From NCBI GenBank assembly GCA_963556255.1, contig OY744610.1:14989730-15053729 (forward strand): a stretch of DNA of 64,000 nucleotides. Direction: 5' to 3'. The notes beneath the pieces were generated by a model. It did not search any database and had not been told where the DNA came from. It saw only the letters and a list, made by a program, of their open reading frames with translations. This document shows, piece after piece, positions 45,201 through 55,930 of this stretch. Within the stretch, counting starts at the first letter, position 1. The number at the start of each line of letters is the position of its first letter. The DNA is from Allolobophora icterica. Taxonomy: Eukaryota; Annelida; Clitellata; Crassiclitellata; Lumbricidae. The position numbers and the translations under genes were made by a program.

Positions 45201-46343
45201 AGGCTGGAGTCCTTCATACGGTAGAAGCTTAATTTCATGATAAAATCGGCTTCTATGGTGATTCGTGTAAGGTTGTGCGCAAGGAACGAAAAGTCATATT
45301 CACATTTTTGAAAACACGGAATCTCTACACGCTAATGAAACACATGGTCAAATTCCCCGAGTTTACTTTTGCTCCATATAAACATGTGACACAGCTATTT
45401 TACTAACGAACGTTAGCAGACAAAAGTCATACGACGCATCAAAATTAATATTGATGTATGCTAATACCTCTTAAGTCTCCTTCTGGTCAACAGTATTTAG
45501 TTTTGTATTTCGCAGTTCAACAGTAGGCCTATGTAATGCGTAATTCATATGGCCATGTGGACATGTGTTAATGTGTTATCTTAGAATTTAGATTTCATTA
45601 TATTGTCACTGCTTTTTAAACTAGTTAATGTTGCATGCATAGGATTGTTTATTTGGTATGAACATTGCCTTGTGTTTACATCTTTGGTCTAACCATGCAC
45701 ACAATTTTATAAGCTTATTTTTCAATTGTGATTTCGGTTATCACTGCGCGGCACGGTAGCCAGTCAATTGAGGCCAGGAACGGGTCGCGGACCACAGTTT
45801 GAGTAGCACTGTCTTCAGAATATAATTCTGTTTCTTAATATCAGATAACCAATATCGATTGAGACGTAGATAACATATAACAATACGGTATTTGTAGATA
45901 CGACTACGAATGCCTCCTCCTATCCTTTTAGGTCTAAGTATGAGCATGCATTTCAATATTTCTTCTACAGTTTACCATAATAATGACCTTGGCAGTTCCT
46001 TATAAATATAATAGTCGATTTTAATTAAATACTACAGAAAAAAGTTATGCGATAAGAACGAACAGTGACTAGTAGGCTACATTCCAAAGAGGCTGGGCAT
46101 GAACAGTGACCCACGCCATGAAAGCTAAGAAAAGATAATACTAACAGGGAAACTGAAAAATAATAACAAGAATCAATAGGTAACAGATGTTTGAAAAGTT
46201 TTCAGTTATGGCCACTAGTGCCAGCTAGTGAGAGTACTCGAACATCTTTCTTCTATAATTAACCTCTAGAGCTCTACTTGACTTCAGATATTCATGTTCA
46301 AGAAAAAGGAAGCATTGAGCAAATGTCATTTTTGAAGTTGCTA
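45201..46343. other. No gene seen; possible hAT end
   Basis: At 45770-45812, on the minus strand, CAGTGCTACTCAAACTGTGG then TCCGCGACCC resembles the left end of Charlie-type hAT elements. I found no matching partner end. Confidence 0.35.
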
Positions 46344-46522
46344 TACAATACAATACAACTGTATTTTGATATTGCCCTCCTTACAGAGTTCAGAAGTTCA
46401 CATGACCATACGTCAGAACATCGATGACGCATGGGTCGATATACGCAGCGACTTGAGGCGGATTCGAACCTGCGACCCTCTGGTAACAGGGCGCTGAACA
46501 TACCACTACACCACCGCGTTAT
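46344..46522 (-). mobile_element. tRNA-headed SINE, copy 2
   Basis: Minus strand: tRNA-like head with GTGGTGTAGTGGTATG (A-box region) and GCAGGTTCGAATCCG (B box), then the body with CATCGATGTTCTGACG and a (TGTAT)n/(GTATT)n tail. The body aligns with the SINE at 38385-38605. Confidence 0.75.
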
Positions 46523-47049
46523 TAATAAGCAATTTCTTTACAAGGCACCAAATGATGGCGCGTCAAACCCCACCCGCAATAAATACAACATCTGGAAAAT
46601 GAGACCGTTGAGACCGAAAAACAGCCAATGGTTGAGAAGAAAATTTCATAGATAAGTCTTAAGTTAAGAGCAGAATGACACAGGCGACTGAGCTGAACGA
46701 GCACATACATGTACAGGGATGGAATTCCAACCTTTAGATCCAGCAACCATAAAAACTTGTTTACTAAACATATTTATAGTTTTAGCTATGAGAAAAGAAA
46801 GACGGTCAGGTTAACTTCGTGAACAGTGGTAAGAAGGTGGCACAAGGGTTGATATAAAATGTTGATGCTGGCTGTACTTCTACGTTTTATAACAACTGAT
46901 GTTTGCCCGTCCTAAGACGTGAAATTTATTATGACATTCATAGCTTAAAAATTTGCGAAAATGTCATCATAGACAATGTTTTGCGAAAAACATATTCTAT
47001 TTACATTCTATAGCTTGACGAAGTTTTTTTCTCAACAGGATCGTCATCC
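46523..47049. other. No gene seen
   Basis: Nothing supportable. Confidence 0.4.
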
Positions 47050-47490
47050 ATGATGACGTTCGAAAGTGTTGCGATTAAATGTAAGACTGAAGTCTCCCCT
47101 TTTCAAATACTCCTACCCTGAGTCCCTGACTCATCTGATCCTCCGCCTTCCAATCATTCTCGCCGTAAACGACACCCGCCTTGGCAGCTGCTCTGCCTCT
47201 CCTGATCTGGTACCCTGGAAATCGGACTTGGACCTCTTTTGAACAACACTCTGGAAACCCCTTTGATTTGGTTTGGCCTCCTGGAAATCGGACTTGGACC
47301 TCTTTTGGACTACTCTCTGGAACCCCTCTGATTTGGTTTGGCCTCCTGGAAACCGGACTCGGACCTCTCTTAGACTACTCTCTGGAAACCCCCTCTGATC
47401 TGATGTAGCGCTTGTGAATAGGCTGGTGCCCTGCGCTTGGCCTTCGAGTGGTGCTTTAGAAGTTTGGAGATTACGATTACGATTACGATT
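47050..47490 (+). mobile_element. LINE 3' end with internal 65-bp tandem repeat and (GATTAC)n tail
   Basis: Three tandem copies of a ~63-66 bp unit (CTGGAAATCGGACTTGGACC ... TTTGGTTTGGCCTC) span 47211-47400. They are followed by TAGCGCTTGTGAATAGGCTGG and a (GATTAC)n tail at 47468-47492. The same 3' end without the tandem repeat lies at 6480-6957. Confidence 0.65.
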
Positions 47491-48394
47491 ACGCCTACGC
47501 GATTTTGTACAGCGACCGTATGGCCTCGACCCTGCTCATTGTTCAGTGATTTGATCGGGTGAGATCCTTCACCACCACTGTCCGTTTGAATAGGCGCCAT
47601 GTCACTTAAAGTCCCCGTGTAGTCAGAAGATCGTAAAACGCGTAATAAAAATTAAGAAATTCTTTCTATGAGGATTGCATAGGCCTATATATTATACTAA
47701 CGAACAAACTGAGACGTAGGCTTTTTAGAACTTTAAATTAGATCGCTATTTGTAAACATCGTCGCTGGTCATGAATACTGATTATTATTTTGGAAGCTGC
47801 CAGTGACGTCACAATTAAGTCATTACTATTATTAAGCCGAAACAATTGGTCGCCTTGGCGAGCGGTTCATGACTATCCAGTAACAGTGCGCATGCGCGTT
47901 ACTTAGCGTAACATGCAAATGTGGACAGAGCCTGGCTCTGACATTTCTGTTCGTTTATATATATAATTAGCCCCAAATTGAGAAAGATGTGAATCACGTG
48001 TTGATGCATACTATAGTGACTATACCCTAGTGAAAGAGTGACGATAAAGACGATGATGATGGTGACGACGATGATGCTGATGATGACTATTTTGATGATT
48101 ATGACGATAACGATGACAATGACGACGGCGACGATGATGACGATGATATAGCAAAGTTGCGATCGGACCAGAAGACCAAGAAATGCAATTAGCTTCATTT
48201 CACCCATTCACTGAGCTTATTTATATGGCAGCCATCGTGCTTAGTCTTTTCTCTGTTGTGTTCATTGTTCTTGTAAACTGTGGGCATTTGTCTCACGCGG
48301 ATAAAGATCATTATTTTGTTATATACAGGAATGGAAATTCGTGAAAAATAATTGAATATTCGATGAACTCACTCACCCACAACTCAGTTTTACA
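47491..48394. other. No gene seen; GAT-rich microsatellite
   Basis: Includes an irregular (GAYGAT)n tract at 48028-48150. No gene is supportable. Confidence 0.5.
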
Positions 48395-48715
48395 CCCGAG
48401 CGGGGTAAATAATTACCCCAGCGGTGTTTGGATGTTGATTGCGGAGAAACTATAGGTAGGCCTAGGTATATTGACCTTGGAAATGTTACAATTGACACTT
48501 CATTTGTCATTGTAGCTTACATGAGACATGCGTATTTTTGTATTTGGGGTCCATATTGGCTGCCATCTTGGACAGTAGTATTCCCACACTATTGCCACTA
48601 CGATAAATCGATTTCTTGACCTTGGAAATGTTACAATTGACACTTCATTTGTCATTCTAGCCTATCTGTGAGCTGAGACAGTGCACATTGTTTTGGGGTA
48701 AAAATTATCCCAGTC
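48395..48715. repeat. Repeat with palindromic ends and internal direct duplication
   Basis: A 48-bp stretch starting TTGACCTTGGAAATGTTACA occurs at about 48471 and again at 48617 with one mismatch. Near the outer edges lie the short palindromes GGGGTAAATAATTACCCC (48402-48419) and GGGGTAAAAATTATCCC (48695-48711). It may be a small transposon; no target duplication found. Confidence 0.4.
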
Positions 48716-49344
48716 CTTCCTTCATGTATCGTGAAAGGGCTTCGACCCGCGAAGGTTAAATATGATATTTTACACTCCACAGGCAATTTTCATTCTTTAT
48801 AAAATTATTCGTCGATTTTTCTAATTACAATAATTAACATGTAAACAAGACATTATGGGCCTATGCTATCTGGCCGCCCGTGGCGCTTGCTTCAACTCGT
48901 CACGTGACGGTCCCCTAGGACTTTCCAGTCGTTTTATTATTGGTACTTGGCACCGACAGAAGGAGACTACGCGTAACTTCTAATACAATGAGAATACCTT
49001 AAATACTAGTGAAATACGAAAGAAACAGTGGATCGACAGCAACAAACACAAAGCAGTAAGAATAATTCATAGGTAGGCTACGAAGCATTTTAACGTAATA
49101 TATCATAGGCACATAACATTTAAACCTATTTAGACCTATGATGAGTTTACGCTGGTTTTTGCAAATATAGGCTTACATTGTTTTGACGTTCGTAAATTAG
49201 GTCAGAGGGGCTATTTATAGACCGGATTTTCTACCAGTTCCATTTGCGGAATTGTAGGGCCTACAAGTGTGCGTCGTCAAAAGTTCAAGGGATAAATCGA
49301 AGGCTCTTCGATAATGATGTATGCCCAAAGTAAAATTTAAATAG
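48716..49344. other. No gene seen
   Basis: Nothing supportable. Confidence 0.4.
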
Positions 49345-49352
49345 GCCTAGGG

Positions 49353-49708
49353 CAGGCATGGCGAACCTTTTTTACCTCGCGTGTCAGAAAATAGTTCTTA
49401 AAAAAATGGAAAATTTCGCGTGCCAGAAATTTCATTGAACCAATGAACACGGAATGAAGTACCCAAAAAGTGAAAGCTAATTTTGAAAAGTCATTGCATT
49501 ATTTTTGGACATAGTTACTTAATAATGCGATTTATTTATATTTACTATAATTTTATGTGACAATGAAGCAGGGAGAAATTGCTGAATGTAAGAAATAGAG
49601 AAATACAAAAGTGTGAAAAAAACGGAAGTTCAGAGATCAGGTGGCGTGCCAAGCAAAATCTTTTGGCGTGCCAGGTTGGGGACGCGTGCCATAGGTTCGC
49701 CATCCCTG
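49353..49708. mobile_element. hAT (Charlie-like) MITE, 356 bp
   Basis: Ends CAGGCATGGCGAACC and inverted CAGGGATGGCGAACC, with an exact 8-bp duplication GCCTAGGG at 49345-49352 and 49709-49716. Repeated GCGTGCCA words near both ends are typical of Charlie-type ends. Confidence 0.9.
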
Positions 49709-49716
49709 GCCTAGGG

Positions 49717-51719
49717 GCTTTCTATATCTATCGTATGGCCTCAACTCTGTTCATTTCGAAATGTATTTATCGGTTGAAACCCTTCACCGCTGATGCCCGT
49801 TTTAATGGCTGACACAGATTCAAAACTATATTCCGATCCGTTGCTTTGGTCTAGAAAAAGGATGAACCACTTTCTCCTTTTTTTCCTTTTTGGCGTAATA
49901 TTTATCGTTTGACTATTACTGTGAAAGTTTTCAGAGACCGCCAGAAGAATCGGGTCCACTTAGTTTACTGAACATCGTTATCTTTGTACCAAAAAGGTAA
50001 AAGTGGGTATGGTACCTCACCTTAAAACGCGGTGGTATAGGTAAAATCCGTACCCCTATAAAATTATAGGTTTTGAACCTGTTCTTTTCGATCGGTCGGG
50101 GCTCTACAAAATCGTCGGACAGCAACCGGACTTTCGAGTGCATTGAACTCAACAGTTAATCTTCTATTGTTCGGCTGGTAAGAATTGCCCTAACCGTTTG
50201 TATCGTGTGCTATATTCTAATCGGTGCAATTAAATTGTCTATCGTGGATGCAAGTACTTTTAATTTTCATACTTATGTCTGGGTGAGAATTTCAGTCGCG
50301 ACTTCCTTCAATCAGATACAAGAAAAAATCTGTATTTACATAAGCGCTAACATACGTAATATACACACGAACATAGATATAAACATACATATAGATATAT
50401 TGTTATAAGGTCCCTAAATAAATTCGATTCTTGTTACGGCTATGATAAAAAGTATAATCTTAAAAAGGCCACAATGTACAACGACGATACCTTTACGAAA
50501 AGGCAAACAGAAACAGCTCCACCAAACACAGCAACTCCATCCACAGTCATCGAATATTTCAAGAAACACATACTCACAAAACCAGTAACTCGGTCGATCA
50601 CAACAAACGCGAGACATAGAACATCAAAAGAGTAAACATAAATCTGCTGCAGGAGCCTTGGCGAACTAAAAACAGCAACGGGTCTCGTCAGATCAAAACC
50701 TAAATGCCAAGCTCACTTATCCTGCAACATTTTAAACCTATAAAGAGTTCAGTGGTCACCACTCCTTTAAACCATAGTTGTTAAAAACGATAGAAACTAA
50801 CAAAAAACGGAAAAACGTCGTTTCTTTCAAAAAAATTTTAAAAGGGAAAATAATGGGGAAAAAACGAAAAAAGAAAATAATTTGACTTTCTCACATCTTG
50901 TAGGGCCTACTGCAATTTAAAATTAAAAACCTTGTTTACAGAATTTAATCAGCAAATAACACAACTTTATTAGTAAACACTAAGTAACATCAATCTACAA
51001 CAATTATTTTATTTCTTATAAGTTTGGTTTAATAAGAAATTGAAAAATTAAACATATTGAAATCTTTTAAAATTTAAATTGTAAACATAAGTCCACATAA
51101 GTCCATGCTGACTAAACTAGCACAATTGGAAACTAAACTTTGGAGGTATAGACAATATAGTGTAAACTTTCTCACAGTAAATGCATTTCAATTTAGCCAA
51201 TGCTGAGTTTTTGACTTTCTCGTTTATCAAAGTAACGTGAATCCATTCCGCACCCTTTTATTTTGGCAATTTAGACAACTTAGAAATAACTTTATAACAT
51301 TTTATTTCTTGTACTGTGCTATTTTATAAAGTATTTATTTATGAAATGATGATGTAAATAGTGCTCAAGGTAAATTAGCTGAATCCTTGAAAGTACGGAG
51401 ACAACGTAAGGGACAGCAGACAAAAACTTAAACAGAAACTGAAAAAAACATTAAAAGACAGTAAATAAATAAATAAATAAAGTTACATAAAAAACGAAAA
51501 AAAACGATAAGAATAATAAAGAACATGAAAACGACGTTTTGAAAAAAAATAAAAACGAAAAGAAACCGTTTTAACATCTAGGCCTATGCTTTAAACACAA
51601 ACTGGTTAAGTATATCCAAACTAACCATCATTTTTAGAGACTGGTCATAAGTTATACACAACTAACAATCCCTTAAAAGTAGCCAGATACATCAATATTG
51701 ATTTGAGCGCTTGCCTGAC
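49717..51719. other. No gene seen; upstream region of Mab-21 copy 4
   Basis: AT-rich with A-rich stretches (50780-50880, 51430-51570). A 5' untranslated exon of copy 4 may lie in here, since its coding exon starts behind a splice acceptor, but none can be recognised. Confidence 0.4.
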
Positions 51720-51897
51720 AGTATGTTGACTTCACATATGAACCTCATCTGACCCGGTGACTGTGTAGGGCATTGACAAACAGCTATTCTTGTTGAACAT
51801 AGTTGTTCATCTCTTCTTAAAACACAATTGCACGAGGTTAAGATGCCCTATCAATGGATAGCGGCGCTTAATAAATACCAAAATAATAATAATAAAA
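51720..51897 (+). mobile_element. Retroposon 3' tail upstream of copy 4
   Basis: GCGGCGCTTAATAAATACC followed by (AAT)n at 51880-51894 has the form of a LINE 3' end. It supplies the ATG at 51898, which is therefore unlikely to be the conserved start. Confidence 0.5.
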
Positions 51898-51980
51898 ATG
51901 AAAATAGTAAAATTAATAATGCTTGATTATGATGACGACCACAGTAATGCTGAAGATCAAGGCGATAGTGAATTAAATTT

Positions 51981-51994
51981 TTCTGATTTTGCAG
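51981..51994 (+). promoter_or_regulatory. Candidate 3' splice site of 5'-UTR intron
   Basis: TTCTGATTTTGCAG lies five bases before ATG 52000. Equivalent tracts lie just before the aligned starts of copy 2 (ending 8399) and copy 3 (minus strand, about 34309), which supports a conserved acceptor. Confidence 0.6.
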
Positions 51995-51999
51995 CAGCA

Positions 52000-54819
52000 A
52001 TGGACGAGAGCGTTTCGGATTTCATCGTCGGTACATGTCGAATGCTTCCGAAGTCAATCGCAACCGTTTTCCAGTCCATGCATTTACAAGATTTCGTACC
52101 ATTGGTAAATTATTTTAGTGTGTGTGGCAGCTCTGCTGAATTCTTTATTCAACCGCTACGTTCATGCATAGAAGACGTTGATTGCTTTCTAATTAAACGA
52201 CGTTCACTAGCCTTTACAGATGAAAAGCCAGTGTTGCCATATGATGCTCGTCACAGTCCTGATGCAATAGAATGTCTCTTGATGGAACCATACCATGATT
52301 TTCCAGCTTTTGTACGACTTCGGCTTCTGGGACAAATGATTTATAGCTGGGAACGTAAAACCTTTGAATTTATTCAAGCTAACGTCCAAAGAATTCTAAC
52401 AACAACCGAAATGGATGTTATTGACACAGCAACCGATGACAAAATAGCCCTATGGTGCAAGGTTGGTCCCGCGACTAAGGGCACTTCAATTGACATGGTT
52501 TCACTTTCAACGGATCTTGTTGAATCCATATGGTGTCCACAGTGGCCAAATGAAGCCAAAAAGTGGCCAAATCGACAAAGAAAGTATGGTTGGCCGACGA
52601 CTGCCATCATCCACGAGGTAGTACAGAGTGGTTGCCATGTTGTATTTTCAAAACATCCTGCTTGCAGAAATGATGCATACCAGTGCAGGCTGTCTTTTTC
52701 AGTTGGGGAATTCATTTTGCTTCAAAGCTGGACTCCAGTTCAGCAGATTGTCTACCATATGCTCAGATTCTTTGCCAAAAGAGAATTAATAAGTAAAGAT
52801 TGTTCAAAGGAAGACGAGGTTCTATGTACTTATCATTTTAAAACATTGATGCTGTGGTCTTGTGAGGAAATGTCACCAGAATGGTGGAGTTCCTCATCTG
52901 TCATTAAATTATGCAGCAATTTATTACAAAAACTTGCAAAATGGCTAAAAGAGAAAAGATGTCCAAACTATTTTATTCCTCAGGCAAATTTATTTCATGA
53001 ACACTTTAACCGGAAGATCGTTGACGAAATTGCTAAAAGGTTGACTAATTTGTACGATTCAGACACTCTGAGTCTTTGGTTTTTGGAGCATTACGTGAAG
53101 CCAAGTTTTCTTGATATACATGCTGAAAGGTACTCAGATGACGTCGTAAGCTGTGTCAATGAGCATATGTTGCGCACCTGTGAAACCATGAAGGCATTTG
53201 AATCTGTATCCATCGACTTCTATGTTTCGCTGCAATTTTCTGCTGTTGTAGAAACTGCACATGGCTCGGCAAAGAAAGGAGCATTAGATTCATCATTTCT
53301 CGATATTTCCAGGTATCTAGGCCTATTTAGAACTAATTCATTTTTTCCCAAAATATTGAATTTTCGGTTATCAGCAGAGATTTTTTCAAGTCTTTGGCTT
53401 TACGTATCGATGTTGCGTATATTGAACGCTGTCCGCTTATTAGACTTTAAAGAAATCCAATATGATAGCGAATGGTTTGTTGAAGTAATCAAACAAGTTT
53501 CGATTAAGCCAAACAATTTTAGATCCAAGCACCACAACTTACCAAGACCATTAAACAATGAAGTTAATAGAAGCCAATTGTATTTTATAAGAGCTCAGGA
53601 TCTGATGGAAAATCTCACTGGATCAAATGATGTAGAGTTTCGAGTGTTGTCTGAAATATCAAAGGGACTTCTCAGGAAAGCTTTGTTGTGTGAAGATTCT
53701 AATGCAATCACTATCGCCACTGCAACTCTAGTCTACATGGCGGCTCTTTACTTTGCCGCATCTGAATATCAAATTGTTATAGACCTTTGCTCGAGAGTGA
53801 CACTGAATGAGAAGCCTGAGAAAGAGGACGCAGAAACATTAAATGCAGGCTGTTTGTTGTATATTGAAGACATTACTAAGATAATTGGATTTTATCTGAT
53901 TTTCAAGAAGACTAGAGACGCTTCTTTGCATTATACTAAGAGGCTGTTTTTTCTAGATCTGCGCCTTACACCAGAGGTGTTTGCTTATTATTTAACAATT
54001 TCGTCAATTGAAAGAGCAGCTTGTGCTTTTGGACTGAACAACATTTTTCAAACTCCAACATTTCCGTTGGATGCAATTTTAATGAGTATTAGTAAACTGA
54101 AATTTTCACGATTATCAACGAAAAGAAAGAATGTTTTGCGCGTTTATCAAAGAATCGATCCAATGAACAAACTACAGGCGCACAAAGAAAACTTTTTGCC
54201 AAATGAAGACAATGTTATTCAATTGCTCATAGAATATTCCTTAGAAAATATGACATCATTTTACAGTGCGATCTCCAAAGACTTTGGCATTAATTGCAAT
54301 GCAGCTGATGGTTACCGTGCTGCTTTTCTATACAAATGTCGTAAATATCCTGAAGTCTTGCAGTTGTGTGACCGAATTCTCGACGTTCCAGACCTACAGA
54401 AGTATTTGAAGGAATTTGCATTTGCAAATCTAATGGTGTTGCCACCGCTGGACTCTTATTTCGATAACGACATCCAATGTTTGCTTGGAATTCAAACACT
54501 TCTTTACTATTTATCGCCTTCAAATGAAGATTTTCGAAAAAGAGAAGTCAGTGAAATCGCGACGTTTTACCAATTTCTCTCTCGGAGGATTCACACTGAG
54601 AAGTGTTTGCCTTCATCAGTTTTCACACAATTGTACTCCGTGGAATGTCATTATGTTCTTCAAATAGATTTTCTGGCAAGGTACTTGAAAGTGAGATGTC
54701 TTATCGACTGCAATCAGTCAGTGTCAGAAGTAATGTTCGAATTTAAGAAACTCAAAGCCTGTCTTCCTTTTGAGCGCATGATTCGTTGCTTTCTTGAAGA
54801 GAAACTTCGGCACATTTAG
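52000..54819 (+). CDS. Mab-21/cGAS-like nucleotidyltransferase-fold protein with TPR-like C-terminus (copy 4, intact)
   Basis: A single uninterrupted exon of 939 codons, without introns. I prefer ATG 52000 to the in-frame ATG 51898 because homology to copies 2 and 3 begins there and a splice acceptor lies between. Numbering from 52000: residues ~6-350 form a Mab-21 domain with the G-S motif CGSSAEFF (G43-S44), the acidic pair EDVD (D59, D61) and a third acid D172 in TDLVESIWCPQWP. It continues with YGWPTTAII, RLSFS, WTPVQQIVYHMLRFFAKREL and YHFKTLMLWSCEE. The C-terminal ~500 residues are helical, with TPR-like stretches (VYMAALYFAASEYQIVIDLC at ~580; YKCRKYPEVLQLCDRILD at ~770). Known members of this fold include cGAS and cGAS-like receptors that make cyclic nucleotide signals on sensing nucleic acid; catalysis here is inferred. 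Oddity: the Trp of the usual WR-SFS is Cys229. Confidence 0.9.
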   Translation: MDESVSDFIVGTCRMLPKSIATVFQSMHLQDFVPLVNYFSVCGSSAEFFIQPLRSCIEDVDCFLIKRRSLAFTDEKPVLPYDARHSPDAIECLLMEPYHDFPAFVRLRLLGQMIYSWERKTFEFIQANVQRILTTTEMDVIDTATDDKIALWCKVGPATKGTSIDMVSLSTDLVESIWCPQWPNEAKKWPNRQRKYGWPTTAIIHEVVQSGCHVVFSKHPACRNDAYQCRLSFSVGEFILLQSWTPVQQIVYHMLRFFAKRELISKDCSKEDEVLCTYHFKTLMLWSCEEMSPEWWSSSSVIKLCSNLLQKLAKWLKEKRCPNYFIPQANLFHEHFNRKIVDEIAKRLTNLYDSDTLSLWFLEHYVKPSFLDIHAERYSDDVVSCVNEHMLRTCETMKAFESVSIDFYVSLQFSAVVETAHGSAKKGALDSSFLDISRYLGLFRTNSFFPKILNFRLSAEIFSSLWLYVSMLRILNAVRLLDFKEIQYDSEWFVEVIKQVSIKPNNFRSKHHNLPRPLNNEVNRSQLYFIRAQDLMENLTGSNDVEFRVLSEISKGLLRKALLCEDSNAITIATATLVYMAALYFAASEYQIVIDLCSRVTLNEKPEKEDAETLNAGCLLYIEDITKIIGFYLIFKKTRDASLHYTKRLFFLDLRLTPEVFAYYLTISSIERAACAFGLNNIFQTPTFPLDAILMSISKLKFSRLSTKRKNVLRVYQRIDPMNKLQAHKENFLPNEDNVIQLLIEYSLENMTSFYSAISKDFGINCNAADGYRAAFLYKCRKYPEVLQLCDRILDVPDLQKYLKEFAFANLMVLPPLDSYFDNDIQCLLGIQTLLYYLSPSNEDFRKREVSEIATFYQFLSRRIHTEKCLPSSVFTQLYSVECHYVLQIDFLARYLKVRCLIDCNQSVSEVMFEFKKLKACLPFERMIRCFLEEKLRHI

Positions 54820-55567
54820 AAAGTTGCTGATGCAAAACAGTGTTCGGGTTAAAATATGTTTTAATAACAACGAAATATAAAGGATATTTGCAAAGTACAT
54901 TGCTTTTCTTACCTAAACTAACTAAATAGATCCTGCTACTAATTTGGCAGTGTAATGTAAGACGCTATAAATACTTGTCTTGTTGAGATTATTGTGGAAT
55001 TCAAACGTCTTCCTACACGACCAATGTACAAGAATCATGTACTTAACGCCAGGAACGCCATACATGGTTGACGTAACTAGCTCATTAAACTAAGTGTATC
55101 TACCGAGATGATTGAGTCTTGATTCCAGTCACCTTTAAACAGTTTCCGCCCATCACGTTTAGATACTATACGTGTAAGGGCAGATGTGTATTATACTAGT
55201 CACAGAGCAACCACTGAGTCTACATTTAACTATAAATTTGGTATATTTAAAGAAAATTGATTTAGTAAAATAGCCACAGTTTAAGCAAACATTTTTATAT
55301 AAGCTAAGATTTAGTTTTTTTTCCATTGAATTAATCAAATAGTTCACTTCTGTCAGCTCTCTCTCTCTCTGATACGATTGGATGCCTTAGATATATAAAA
55401 GTCGGTCTATATTTCGTTGGCTTTTATGCAGCTCTCTGGAGCGGTGTAAATTTTTATTGTTAACTTCGATTTGTTTGGTGCCATGAAAATTTTAAAATTA
55501 AGGTAGGCCTAATAGCTTTTAAATTCTTTGCTCAGCATGAGCTCTCAGTAACTTTCATTACAATTTA
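54820..55567 (+). repeat. Duplicated 3' flank shared with copy 1
   Basis: Collinear with 624-1420. It contains the 3' UTR, but I could not settle on a polyadenylation signal. Confidence 0.85.
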
Positions 55568-55930
55568 CACGCAACGCCAGACATACAGATGGATTGACAC
55601 ACAGACAAGCAGCGGTTGCTGAGTCTGTCTATGCCTCTATCCCTCCCGCCCTACCTCTGTTCCTTGAGGAAGAGGAGGAGCAAGAACGAGGTGAAGACTG
55701 ATTATAGCCGATGCCATATAAAACGGACGCCCAAATTCGCCCCGCCTACGAACACTGGGCACTAGGGAGATATTATTATTATTATTATTAATATTCTTTA
55801 TTGATAAACCAAAAGCGAACCGCACATTGGTGAACAAGTATAGAAAAATATAAAACATAGACGTACAGACACACAACCAGACAGACGGATTGACACACAG
55901 ACACACAGTAGTTAGTAAGTCTGTCTATGC
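55568..55930 (-). mobile_element. LINE 3' tail and flanking direct repeat
   Basis: TATTCTTTATTGATAAACC after (ATT)n at 55770-55800 is the minus-strand tail type seen at 11838 and 32560. A stretch starting GGATTGACACACAGACA occurs at 55591 and again at 55887, each followed by AGTCTGTCTATGC. The LINE tail thus lies between direct repeats of ~60 bp. Confidence 0.5.

Noticed and set aside
51898..51999. N-terminal 34 residues of the longest Mab-21 ORF
   Set aside because: Encoded by retroposon tail and putative intron sequence and not matched in paralogs; not treated as part of the protein.
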